DNA of 64,000 bases. Origin: Entoloma clypeatum (taxonomy: Eukaryota > Basidiomycota > Agaricomycetes > Agaricales > Entolomataceae). The DNA is taken from assembly GCA_963565915.1 (NCBI GenBank), contig OY751487.1:1736001-1800000 (forward strand), written 5' to 3'. Each line of letters begins with the position of its first letter. Within the stretch, counting starts at the first letter, position 1. The notes beneath the pieces were generated by a model. That model worked only from the letters and a program-made list of their open reading frames with translations. It did not search any database and was not told the DNA's origin. Below, in pieces: positions 16,907 through 28,400 of this stretch. The translations under genes were made by a program, and so were the position numbers.

Positions 16907-18377
16907 ATGGTCAAAGAAACGTAGGTTTTCGTCACCCACCGAAATGCAGGATTTTTTCCGATTTTTTTTTTCTACAGCAAATATTACGACCTCTTGGAAG
17001 TTTCACCAAATGCATCGGATGCCGATCTCAAGAAGGCTTACAGAAAAAAGTGCGTCTTTAGGCCCATTCAAATCATTACGGCCTCTAACGAACCCTTTTA
17101 GAGCCCTCCGATTGCACCCCGACAAGGGCGGTGACCCAGAATTGTTCAAAGAAGTGACTCATGCGTCAGTCATTCCCTCCTGCGCCAATGGATCTAGCAT
17201 GACACTGTATCCAGATACGAAGTTTTGTCAGACCAGGATAAACGCGACCTCTATGATGCAAGAGGAGAAGCAGCCCTAAATGAGCAAGGTGGAATGGGCG
17301 GGATGGATCCTCAGGTATGCTTAAACATTTTTTATCATGGCGAAGCCTCTCATCTCGTGTTTAGGATCTGTTCAGTCAGTTATTCGGTGGTGGCGGAGGC
17401 TTCTTTGGCGGAGGTGGCGGCCGATCCCAGGGAGGTCCACGCAAGACCAAAGATCTCGTCCACCATGTGCACGTCTCCCTTGAAGACCTCTACAAAGGCA
17501 AAACCAGTAAACTCGCATTGACCCGGAACCTCATCTGCTCCAAATGCAAGGGCAAGGGCGGAAAAGATGGCGCTGTCCGGCAATGTCACACTTGCAACGG
17601 TCGTGGGATGAAGGTTACTCTGCGACAAATGGGTCCGATGATACAACAGATTCAAGCCCCTTGTGACGATTGCTCCGGAACGGGTGAGGTCATTAACATG
17701 AAGGATCGGTGTACGCAGTGCAGAGGCAAGAAAGTCCTTCCCGACAAGAAGTTCTTGGAGGTACACATCGATAAGGGAATGAGGAATGGTCAGACTGTTC
17801 ATTTCAGGGGCGAAAGCGACCAGTCGCCTGGCGCAGAACCAGGAGATGTCGTTATTGTCATCGAAGAAAAGCCACACGACCGCTTTAAGCGCCAAGAAAA
17901 CGATCTCATCATTGATGTTGAGATAGACCTATTGACTGCATTGGCGGGAGGACAGTTCGCGATCAAGCACCTCGATGACCGCGCTCTCATAGTCGAAGTC
18001 GAAGCTGGGGAGGCCATTAAGCCTGGTCAGTCTTCTGTATACTGTATGTTCCAACACATCTGACCACCATCTTCACAGGCGATTTGAAAGTAATTCACGG
18101 CCAGGGTATGCCATCACTGAGGCATCATGAGCCTGGTGACCTATATGTCAAAATCGACGTCAAGTTTCCCGAGGCTATAGATATTAATTCTATCGCGCTT
18201 TTAGAGAGGGCGCTGCCCCCCCGCAGACCTCTGGAGACGTTTGAAAAGAACGTCTTGCTCGAGGAAGTTCATCTCGACGATGTCGATACCCGGACGAGAG
18301 CGAATAGAGGCTTCAGAGGAGACGATCACATGGATGAAGACAAGGATGAGCCACGGGTACAATGTGCCAACCAGTGA
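16907..18377 (+). CDS. YDJ1: Class A DnaJ (Hsp40) chaperone, Ydj1/Mas5-like, with CaaX box
   Basis: Co-chaperone that stimulates Hsp70 ATPase and delivers unfolded clients in the cytosol and at organelle membranes. ATG at 16907 (MVKET-KYYDLLEVSPNASDADL) starts the J domain; the essential HPD is in RLHPDKGGD (about 17110-17136). A Gly/Phe region follows (QLFGGGGGFFGGGG). The zinc-binding domain has four CxxCxGxG-type repeats: CSKCKGKG, CHTCNGRG, CDDCSGTG and CTQCRGKK (about 17540-17735), the last lacking the final Gly. The C-terminal client-binding domains and dimerisation part follow. The protein ends VQCANQ, where CANQ fits a CaaX farnesylation box as in yeast Ydj1. Stop at 18375-18377. Five or six introns, most in the J domain. 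Confidence 0.94.
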
Positions 18378-18631
18378 TCATCGGCCTGTCTGGTTGCTTT
18401 CATACTGCATCTCTAGATTTTTGCCTTCTCTTTTGTATCGCTACATTCGCTACAGGTATACACTCATTGTCATTAATATTCACGATCTTCAGCAGTCCCA
18501 GCTTGTCTAGTACAAGAGCCTTGTCACTTGCTATGGAACAATGAAACACTCGGAATGCATACATACCGTCGGATTGGCCCTGAAATTTTCATACAGTTCG
18601 CAGTTGAAAAAACTGACTTCCGTTTCGTTTT

Positions 18632-19193
18632 CTAATTCGTTGTGAGGGAACGGTTAGGGCGGGTTGTCTCGATCGACGCACCGAAAGAGAGGTCTGCCAA
18701 CGTCGTCGAATCGTTATCGAGAATCCAGTCATCATGCTCAAGATTTATGATGAGATTAGAGGTCTGGATGGTAGGAATAATAGTTACACTGCAGGTAAAA
18801 CAGCAGGACAATCGACATACCTTGGCACCATGAGCTTTCGTGTAGAGTTTCATGGTATCTGCGAACCGGTACAATGGGTGTTTGAGGAGGTTCAAGGGAT
18901 ACTCACCAAGGGTGACATTGCGGTACGGTTTCCACCCTGGCTGGGTGAGTACAGCTGCAAAATCAGGAGTTCCTGGGTTAGGGATCTGGTCTGTGCTTTA
19001 TACCTTCGCGAGCGATTTGTTTGAGCTGGCCGACGGTGGTTGTTGCAAGGTTGATATTGTGGAGGACGAGGCTCCGCTCTGTACGGTATTCGAAAGACTT
19101 GATTATGCGGACGGTCAGTGTCGCGGATGTCTTTGGGCGTGCAACGTTCATTAGAGTTTCTGACATGATGATTGTGATGACACGAGATTTCAT
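18632..19193 (-). CDS. C2orf76/UPF0538-like small ubiquitin-fold protein
   Basis: Small conserved eukaryotic protein of unknown function. From the minus strand: SATLTVRIIKSFEYRTERSL and NLATTTVGQLKQIARE, an intron, then TQPGWKPYRN-VTLGEYPLNLLKH and HGAKSNLIINLEHDDWILDN with STTLADLSFGASIETT. This is the order seen in human C2orf76 (TVRLIRSFEHR..., the FRNYKYDALKI segment, ELVLSLEDDERLLL..., TLKAAGIASETEI). Stop at 18632-18634. The start is uncertain: in-frame ATGs lie at 19241, 19193, 19166 and 19151, and the conserved part begins just after the last two. I use 19193. It shares a very short divergent promoter with the gene to the right. Confidence 0.7.
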
Positions 19194-19248
19194 GGTGCGA
19201 CACATAAAGCTTGCACTCAAACTACAACCTTGCTCAAACACATCAGTT

Positions 19249-20449
19249 ATGCTTTCCTCTCCTCTAAAACGCCCTCACTCGCCATCAACCCCAGGCTCAG
19301 CCAAAAGACACCACCCCGCCCCGACAATAGTGGTTCTAGGCAACAGCCTGAGATCTAATGGTCTTCAGGAAAGGGTCTCTGTCAGCTGCACCCCCGACTC
19401 TATAACCCCAAATGATGTATACAAGGCTGCTAGCGAAGTCCTTGGTACCTCAAACAGCTACGACATGGCCGAACTTCATGTCGAGAGCATCAGGAACCAG
19501 GAGGTTGTAGTCGCAACTCTTAGTGGACAGGGAAAGGAGGAGCGCTCAACCCAACGAAAGGAGATGCTCTCCGATGTGAATCAGTGAGCTCCTTTAAATT
19601 CTCACAGCTACTTCCGCTAACAATTACCTTGATGTAGGCGCCTACAGTTTCTCCTTCAAGGGAACTTGAACACCTGGCAAATGTTGATCAGGAACAAAAA
19701 GAAATACCTTGCAAAATTCAAAGAGGATCTCAAGGATGCTAAATATGTATACAAATTTGAAGTGTTTGAGACACTCCTTAGGGGTACGTCAGCTTTAATA
19801 CCTCATGCAAACAATTTAACATCGCCCAGCCTTGAACGACATCATTTTCAACCCAAAACCCGGATCTGAGCAGATCAACCACCGAGGTATTGGAGTTCTC
19901 CATGAAACAGAGATAGCAAAGCTTGAGCAAAAGGGCAAAAATTACAGTGTGTTGTCCTACTGTTTGTATATGAACTGATTGGCCAAGTATCAATTAGTAA
20001 GCAGAATATTCAAGTGGAACCCTGATAAACCAGCAAATGCAGTGTTGAAAGCAAAAGCTTTGTCCTGCCTTACACAAGAACAACAGATGCTAGCAAATGC
20101 CCTTCTTTCACCAGCAATTCACGAGTATGACAGAACAGCAAGGAATACTCTCCAGCATCTGAGAACCTCACGAAGCTTTGCAAAAACCACCGTACAACAA
20201 GTCTTTCAGGAGCTAGATCTAGGAGCTATTCACTTGGGCCTGACCCTGGACCACTTCAATGATGTCATCGATCATGCTCCTCCTCTCGGTGGCAACAATA
20301 CAAAACCCTTCTTTCTGGAGAATGATCAAGATATGAATTCACCCCAAGGGCTCGAAGAAACGATCGCAGAATTAGAGGAGGACATCCAGGAGTTGGAGGT
20401 ATTGATCCGGGAAGGCAAAGAACATATGCAAGGGCCCACAGTATCATAG
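19249..20449 (+). CDS. Hypothetical protein, no recognised family
   Basis: Start at 19249 (MLSSPLKRPHSPSTPGSAKR), a Pro/Ser/Lys-rich head that resembles a nuclear localisation region. In-frame splicing joins DVN-QRLQFLLQGNLNTWQ (donor after 19584), then LLR-ALNDIIFNPKPGSEQ. A third join at a donor just after GKNY, with its acceptor before 19999, gives ISRIFKWNPDKPANAVL. The C-terminal exon has an acidic coiled-coil end (about 20350-20430: ETIAELEEDIQELEVLIREG). Stop at 20447-20449; predicted about 340-350 aa. Its coding sequence is visibly more AT-rich than the neighbouring COG4 and DnaJ exons. It sits between two conserved genes, so it could be a lineage-specific or laterally gained gene. 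An alternative is that the first three exons end at a TGA near 19978 and the last part is separate. Confidence 0.5.
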
Positions 20450-20530
20450 ATCGTGACTAGTACTGGTTGTGGTTGTGGCTATGCAAGGACTTACTTTCAT
20501 CGATTCTGAACGTGTAGTAATTACCGACCA

Positions 20531-23321
20531 ATGTCATCCGTGGACTATGGTAGCAACGTACCAGCCCGCAGAGATCCACGGACACTGACTAGTCTATCTG
20601 ATATTCTCTCATGCCTTTCCACCCTTCAGTCCGAAGAGGCCGAGCTTGCGAATTCCTTGACTAGCTTGCTCAACGCCAGAGAACCAATACTACAGTCTCT
20701 AACCCGCCTGAATTCGCTGATTCCGCAGGTCGACGAACTCCAGCATGAAGTGTCTCTTCTCTCTCAAAAAGTGTCGATCACTGCAAAGACTGCTGAAAGA
20801 GTCGGTGGAGGCGTACGCTTGTTGGATGACGAGATGAACCGTGTACGGGAAGCTGCAGATCGTGTCGGACAGGTGATGGAACTCAAGGTGCGCAGAACCA
20901 GCGGCCTTGATTTTCACCCTGATCTTTCATTCTGTTAGTCTTCTCTCGCAGATCTTCAGTCGTCTATTGACTCCCAGGATTGGGAGTCTGCAACGAGACA
21001 CTGTGCTAGAGCAATGTCCATACCGTTAGAGGTCATCTCGGGTCCATTTGCTGAAACGGCTGTCGTCAGTCCACCTACTTCATTGATAGAAGTTCACCAT
21101 GTTTCTCATACATAGCGGCAGCCAACCGCCGAAAGTCATCTACCGCCCGTGCAGACGCTACAGCTTGCAAGGGAAAAACTGCTCGACATATTTCGCCAGA
21201 ATTTCGAGCAGGCGTCTAGGTCCCGCGATTCGACTGCCACAACCCGTTTCTTCAAACTCTTTCCTTCAATCGGTTGGGAGGATGAAGGCCTCGATGCATA
21301 CGCGAACTTCGTCGTGGATCTTGTTCGCGTCAGAGCCCCTTCGACGGCAAAAAGTATTGCTCGCAATATTTCTCAGTGAATCTAACTGACTGCACGTTGC
21401 TCCAGCATCATCTCCCCTATATTATATTACAACACTGACCGCGCTATTTGAAGGCATTGCTATGATCGTGGATCAGCATCAACCTGTTGTGGAAAAGTAC
21501 TACGGCCCGGGAAGAATGCGACGCGTCTTAAACAGACTGCTGCAAGAATGTGATCGGGTGACGAAAGGTATTGTCGATAGTTGGGAAGAGGAGCGATCTA
21601 TGGAGCGTAAGGTATGTAGATAGTTTCCCATTCCTTCGGGGGAAATTTTCAATGAGGTCTTCAGCTGTCAGATGTCATGGATAACCCTCCGATACCCATG
21701 TTTCCTTCCGCTAATCGACGCGCTCCGTCTTCTATGCATCTCGAGGAGGCCCCTGTCGATCCTCGAGAGATTGATAAGGTATTGTCCGAGGCGGCGGCAA
21801 TGGTTGGTCGATGGAGTTTGTTTAGGAAGTTCCTGGCGGAATCTCTAAGCGTGAACATGCTCTGAGTTCTGTGATACATGATTGGTTAACACACTCCCCG
21901 TTTAGGATGGTTCAATGGAAGCCAACCCCCCCAAGCCCGAGAAACAGTCGCCAGTGACGCATGACACGAGCTATCTTGATTCAACAGAATCTTGCCGACT
22001 ATTCGAATGGTTGATGTCTACATACTGCGTTCCGCTCGAGCTTTGGTATGTCCGAACGAGCATTGACAAGGTAGTGAACGTGTCCTTTTCGGCGGTTGCA
22101 CTTGTCTTCACCCTTCTTGCAGGCACATCGTTTATCAGAGCCAGATTTCTCACAGTCGCCTCCCTTAACCACGACTCCTGACGACGTGTTCTACATCTTG
22201 AAAGTAGTAATCTCGCGTGTACTTTCGACTGGTTCCTTGCCTGGCGTGGAGCGAACGTTCGACCAGCTCCGAGTTGTGATGGAAAAGGATTACATTGGCG
22301 TTATAAAGAAGAAACTGGACGATGTTTATCGCTCAGCCGGGCCGCCCAGTTCGGCGACCAGAGAAAAGGAAAATCGAATCACTTTCATGGTCAGTCTGAT
22401 CCATTGGGACGACATGCATGTCTCTTATATAACTCCTTTCAGACAATGCTGAACGATCTTGATACTTCCTCTTCGCACATGGAACGTCTGATGCATGATT
22501 TCAGTGGAAGCCAGACAATTTCACAACATTTTACAGAGGAGCAACGCTCTCTAATCCAGGACGAGTTGTCATCTTTTTCGACAGTCGTTGCAAAGTTTCG
22601 TTCGACTGCGAGGGTCAGCACATTCCTACAATACTTCAGGCAGAGTGCCATTGCTCATTGCTCAATTTAGGTGGGAGTAGAGCAGCTTTTCAACCAACTC
22701 CTTCGACCCAAACTGCGGACTTTGATCTCTGACGTCTATAAGGATGTTTCCTATGCTCTGGACGAGGAGTCATATGCCAATGCCGAGTACCGTGATATCG
22801 TGAGGAAGCGTTTTGTCAAGACATGGGAAAGTCTATTGGATGGGTACAAAGTGAGTGGAAGATTCTGGCAAACAGTCTACTTACTAATGGGACCCAGGAA
22901 ACTTTCACCGATAGCAACTTCAGATTGTTCTTTGGCCTCACTCTTGATATAGTGCTCAAGCCATGGGAGAAACTGATGACAACATTCAGATTCACCGAGG
23001 TACATTTCTGGTGGATTATCGCTGAGCTTGATGCTAAAACTCGTAGTTGGGTGCTATTCGTTTCGATCGTGATCTGAGATCCATCACCACCTATCTAGCG
23101 TCTCAGACTGCCTTCGGGGATGCACGCGAAAAGTTCGTTCGTCTGCAGCAGATATCTACGTTGTTGAACCTTGACAGCGTAAGTGGCGCGATGCTTCTCT
23201 GGTATATTTGTATTGAATGATAATGTAGGAGGAGGATGTGGACGAATTCTACAACAGTTCCGGCATCACATGGAAATTGAACATGACCGATGCACGCAAC
23301 ATCGCTAGCCTCAAGCTGTGA
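20531..23321 (+). CDS. COG4: Conserved oligomeric Golgi complex subunit 4
   Basis: Tethering subunit for retrograde vesicle traffic within the Golgi. Start at 20531 (MSSVDYGSNVPARRDPRTLT). An N-terminal coiled-coil region (EEAELANSLTSLLNAREPIL) follows. Diagnostic COG4 segments are LQLAREKLLDIFRQNFEQAS, TRFFKLFPSIGWEDEGLDAY, LTALFEGIAMIVDQHQPVVE and KYYGPGRMRRVLNRLLQECD, matching human COG4 ([42 protein letters not shown]). The C-terminal part has AFGDAREKFVRLQQISTLLN and a last exon ending WKLNMTDARNIASLKL, stop at 23319-23321. At least ten introns. Length matches the family (about 780 aa). Only 82 bp separate it from the gene upstream on the same strand. Confidence 0.9.
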
Positions 23322-23381
23322 GGCTCGAATAACCAAAAACTACGAATATAAAATGGCGTATGGTCATGATAGCCTGGAATC

Positions 23382-24320
23382 CTAGGGCCTCCGTAGTGCA
23401 TCCAATCTGGCTTGCAAAGCATCCTCGTCTGACATGCCCCCTCCACCTGAGCCATTCCCAAGGGACTTATCATCGCCGGGTCGTGGAGGCTGTCCTATGG
23501 ATTCTCCGATCGCCACCGGTTGCCGGTTTGTGAGGGGAGAGGACATAGTAGCAACACCGGTTGGGGCGTCAGTAAGCTGATAGAAATTAGAGCCCGGTCA
23601 AGCAAAGGATGGGACGGGGAACGATTACCTGATGTGCCAGACTGACGCCGATCTCATCTAGTACTTCCTTCAAAATCTTATCACCTTCCTCTTCCTCGTC
23701 CTCCTCTTCGTCCATGACTTCATCAATGGTGTCGGACATCATGGTCTCCTTCATGTCCATCATTGCACTCTCTTTCTCGAAATCATTCATAATTTTCTGT
23801 ATGCCTGGGAGGTTAAGACCTCGGTTCATTGATGCCATTGCCTTGGCGAAAGTCAGTCTGATTGTCGGTATATGAAATTGATGTGGGCATACGCGAGTGG
23901 CTCCTCGCATCGCCTCTGCCATCTGCTGGTTGCTTCTCAGAGTTTGTATTCGAAGACCCACTGCTTGTAGCTGGGTACGCATTTGATGGAACTTTTGGAC
24001 GTAGCGTCGAGTCCGAACCAGATCTTTGGCCATCACTTTGCATGCGTTCTATTTCATGTCATGATACACCCCGGTGAGATCTGGGAACACGTACTATTTG
24101 CCCTGCCTTTGCGCCCTTCTTTATGTCCATGATGAGCTTCTTCTCGCTTTGTTCCAGCTTGTTGCGTTCTCGGTCGAGTTCCCGCTGCGCTTTGGTGAGC
24201 GAGCGCTGGTGCTGACGCAGGCGTTCAGCCGGAGTGACGGTACGGCCGAACAGGGTCTCCTAGAAAGAGCATTAGGAAATGGGGGAAGAGGAAAACGAGA
24301 GAACAGACGATGATATTCAT
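23382..24320 (-). CDS. VPS2: ESCRT-III subunit Vps2/CHMP2
   Basis: Membrane-remodelling subunit of ESCRT-III for multivesicular-body sorting and other scission events. Start at 24318-24320; a 12-nt first exon (MNII) splices through a GTCTGT donor to ETLFGRTVTPAERLRQHQRS. Then QRELDRERNKLEQSEKKL, VMAKDLVRTRRYVQKFHQMR and LRIQTLRSNQQMAEAMRGAT follow CHMP2A closely. An acidic loop DEEEDEEEEGD precedes KILKEVLDEIGVSLAHQ. The protein ends DEDALQARLDALRRP, a C-terminal MIM1-type helix for Vps4 binding (compare LEERLKNLRRD in CHMP2A). Stop at 23382-23384. Its start codon is only 52 bp from that of the Cuz1-like gene on the other strand. Confidence 0.93.
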
Positions 24321-24372
24321 GGTGGAAAGAGATGAAGGTTAGATGTAACCGATCACTCTTGGCACCGCTACC
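24321..24372. promoter_or_regulatory. 52-bp bidirectional promoter between VPS2 and CUZ1-like gene
   Basis: The two start codons (24320 on minus, 24373 on plus) leave 52 bp for both 5' regions. No TATA box is visible. Either transcription starts lie inside the neighbour's first exon or the 5' UTRs are extremely short. Both genes act in proteostasis, so co-regulation is plausible but not shown. Confidence 0.45.
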
Positions 24373-25339
24373 ATGTCCAACTCGTTGCTTCAAGTCGGCT
24401 CTCAATGTGCTCATCCAGCTTGCAGTGAAATCGACTTTCTTCCTATCGTTTGCCAATGTAGCAACTCTTATTGCAAAGCCCATATATCCTCAGACACCCA
24501 CCAGTGCCCAGAAGTTGACCAACCTACGAAGAATCCTTCTCATCTTCCATTTGACAAACTCCACCGCTGCCCTGTCGATAAGTGTACTAAACCCAGTCTC
24601 GATTATTCGACCGATAGCCAAAGGTCTCGTACATGCCTGCAATGTCAGCGCTCCTTTTGTGTCGAGTGAGCTGGTTTCCCTTTTCAGTGCCCTCAAGGCA
24701 TGTCTACAATTTGATTCTGTATCCTCAGTCATCGACACCCGACCTCTCATTCATGTCCTGTCCGAGACACCCCTCCACCCGAGAAAAACAGCGCAGGTCG
24801 GGCTCTGTTGGCCAAGAACTTTCCTTCATCGTCGAGCAAGAATTCTACGTCTAGACCTCTGCGTACTACGACTACCAAAGTACCCACCAATCCGGTCAAG
24901 CTTGCACAATACCGAAAGGTTGAGCTCATGAAAATGCGGCACCGCGCCGTAGCTGGTGATCCGAAAGATCATTCTTCATCTTCAATACCCATAGACCAGC
25001 GAGTACATCTCAAGATGAAGGTAGATAACATGGAGAAGGTCTTCTGGTTTCGCAGGGTATGCAAGGAATCGCTCTACGAATGGACCACTAACAAGAATAC
25101 AGTCAGCGGTCACAGGCAAGGTGCTTGATTGCCTTGCTCAGCATGGCAGGATAAGAGCATCTGATGCATCTGTGGGTCATGTTTGAATTTTCTTTGGGAT
25201 TTCCTTTAATGTCAAGACCAAGCCACTTCAGTTGCTTGGTGTAGAGGGGCGGGTTTTGCGAAATGATCACCTCATCTCTGACGAGGCTGAAGATGGAGCT
25301 ACAATGGTCATCACGAGTATCAGAACTCCTTCTGAGTGA
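24373..25339 (+). CDS. CUZ1: AN1-type zinc-finger protein, Cuz1/ZFAND1-like
   Basis: Probable adaptor linking Cdc48/p97 and the proteasome under metalloid stress, as for yeast Cuz1. Start at 24373 (MSNSLLQVGSQCAHPACSEI). Two AN1 fingers are visible. The first is CAHPAC...CQCSNSYCKAH...HQC; the second is CPVDKC...CLQCQRSFCVDHRHPTSHSC, completed across an intron with donor near 24668. A basic linker follows (KNFPSSSSKNSTSRPLRTTT). The C-terminal domain (DQRVHLKMKVDNMEKVFWFR, TGKVLDCLAQHG, and after further splicing HLISDEAEDGATMVITRIRT) fits the ubiquitin-like fold at the end of this family. Stop at 25337-25339. About 260-270 aa, as expected. Confidence 0.85.
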
Positions 25340-25468
25340 TTGAGCTCGTTCAACGAACATGTAGTAGTCTTTGAATACAGCAGTGCGAGTAAGGCTATAT
25401 AATCCAGCAATGCGAGGTGTATGATATAATATGTAATGACAAACGATCTGAAAAACAGTAAAAATTGA

Positions 25469-28400
25469 CTATGAAACCAAGGCAGCCAGTCGTCTCAAGT
25501 GTGACACGTTAAGATATGCAGGGACATAGGTCTCCAGACCCGACACTTCGCGGGGGAGAGGCAGTTCGTAGGGGCCCACCTCTTCTGTCTCCGGAGAGAG
25601 AAGTAGGTGATCGTTACGGTCATTAGCTTGAACCCGTGATGCGACAACACGCAAGATCTCAGGGGAAATTGGATTCTAGCGCACTTTATCAGCATTGTGG
25701 TTGAAAATGCGTAATAGTACTGACCTCATAATCGGCAACATAATAATTCGTGCACATGCGTTGTATCTGCATCGGGCTGAGCATCCAGCAAACATCATAG
25801 ATGATTTCAATGTCGGCGGGAGTAGACTAGCAATAATGTGAGTTTTGGCAGGCTGGCTGCATGAATTGGGTCCTACCTTTTTCAGTTGGAGTAATTTGGT
25901 AGCTTGCATCAAGTGTTCTAGCTGAAGGGTTCCCTCCGGCATATCATGGGATTTACACCATTCTTCTATCCGTGTAATGTTGTACTGAATCTGCATCGCT
26001 GGAAGAAAAGGTAAGATAAGTTGAAAACCTTGAAAAGAAGAAAACTGACCTCGTTTCCAGGAAGAGAAATTCCGTCGCATCAAAAGGTCATTAAAGCTCG
26101 TAACGCCAATAAGCTTGAGCAGCTCAGTGACTACTTGATGAACGACCGATTCCTCCATGTAATAACTTTTCAAGCTCTTCCAAACCTTGTTGAGCAGGTT
26201 CAAAATGTCGTCCATGCTGAACGCTGGCTGGCTGTTCGAATTTAGGAGGCGGTTAAATAATCGACCACCACCGTCACTCGTTGTGAAGCCCGGTAGCGAC
26301 TGGCTTTCAATCAGGGCTGGAATGACCATTTTCGACAACTTTTTCTTCGTCTCCAACATCCATGTGTGATAGATGTTATACTCCAAACTATCGAGATCAT
26401 GCTTGACGACAGTGACGAGTCGTTCATAATCGTTCCAATCAAATGCCCGCCCTGCATTCTCTTCTCCAGGGCCAATGCCTTGAAGCATGTCACTTTCAGC
26501 CACGCATATGAAGGACAACATCTCATGCACGTTCGACAACCAAAAGATGCCGGGAATGATGGCTTCTTCTCCGTTGAACGACTATTGGAACTATTAGTTG
26601 TCATTCTTGATGTATGTGATGAAAAAGACCAACCATAACATGTGCTTGAATCGTTTGCATGACGTTAGCCAAGAATCGTTCACTTTCCTGGATGAGTCCG
26701 TATTTCCACATTTCATTCGTAACCAGACTGATGAGGTTCGCAGGGAAAAGAATCTCTTTCATGGCAGAAGGATTGGTCAGGCTAGGAGCCGGGATCTTGA
26801 GACCACGGATGAGACCATCCAGGACATCCTCATCTAGATGCTTGAAATCTTGCATGAGGCGTATTTTCTCCTCAGCCGGATCATCACGAATATCAGAAAG
26901 GCCATTGACATGGCGGTATCGGAAGGTATCTTCGCCGTGGTAAGCAACGGAGACGGCACGAGGGTTCATGGCTTGACTCTTCTTGACATCCAGCAAGAGC
27001 TCATCTGTTGAGGTACGGAAATCTGGAGGCACGGTGGCAAAGACCCCCGCAGAACTATGTCTTCGCAGATGCCGAGCCCCGGAAATGCCTGCATGACCAT
27101 GTGCAGCCCCGTTCATCGCCCCGTTCGTCTCGATCCTCAGGGCAGGTGCAAATGTCGGGGATGAAGGAGGTTCAAGGCGAGCTGCACGAGTCAAAGCATT
27201 GAGTGCGTTGGAGCGATTGAGCTGTTCCCGAAGACTGCTGACTTCGTTTTTGAGTGTCATGATGACAGAGCTATCCTCCTGGTTCCGAGTAGGCCCTGTT
27301 TCGATAGCCCGCTGCTGGGCTTCGAGTTGGGTAGCTTGACGAATCAGGTCGTCCGTCAATTTTTGTATAACCTCTTCCTTCTCCGCTGCCTTTGCGGTGG
27401 CTTCTTCCAGTCGTTTTTCCACGTCCGCCTTGGCTTGTAAGAGCTCGTCCCGCCGAGATAGTTCAGCCTCAGCAGACACCAAAGTCACTTGGAACTGCTT
27501 AGAACGTGCATCAGATTCCTCGTGACGATTTATCCATTGCTGCAATTGTTGCTCGAGCTCCGTAAGTTGCGCCTGTAGTTCCTTCTTCTCTTCCGTTCGC
27601 CTTTGCAGAGTCTGCGTGAGCTCCACCACTTTGTTTTCCAGTCTGTAGGATATTTCTTTGAATTTCGAGACAGAACGAGCTTCAGCTTTCAAAGCCTTCA
27701 GCTGTTTACGAGCCAAACGACGTCGAACACAGGATTGGAGATAAATGACATGTTTCACGTCAGATCGGAAAGAGCGCCGCACAAATCTGTTCATCGTTTG
27801 AGAGATCGTCATACATGAAGACAAAAACCACATACACGCCGCGTAGGAGACTCTGAAGGAGAATAGCAGCTTGTCCTTTCTTCTCGTGTACGTAAAATTG
27901 TCTAGCTTGGGCACCACGCACACCTGAAGAATATACAAGCGTGAGGAAAGCGATGGATAAACCCACACTATCACTTACGGCTTTGGAACAAGACAATGGC
28001 CCGCCTCGTATCCAAGAAATGTTTTCGTTGGATGAACCGCCTGAAACCAGTTTGAAGGCGAACCGCAGAAACCTCTCGTCTAATTGACTGCACAAGTCTT
28101 TTCGCCAAAATGCCACGCCACCATGTCTGGATCTTGATAGTTGCTCTTCTAAGTTCTTGATATCTCTTGACAGCCATCCGCCTCCGCATGTTCTTTTGAA
28201 CGACAGTGACCATGGCATTCAGCCGATCAGAGCGCAAAGACTCCAAAGCCGCAAGCATGCCAGCACGGAAGAAAATCTTTGTCAAACCGTTTTGGTACAT
28301 ACTCGGATCGGCAATCGTCTTGTCAAGGATGGTCGTGCAAAGGCGTTGCAGATCCATAGATTGTATCATCGGTTGCCATTCCTTTGAGGGGATGAGCATA

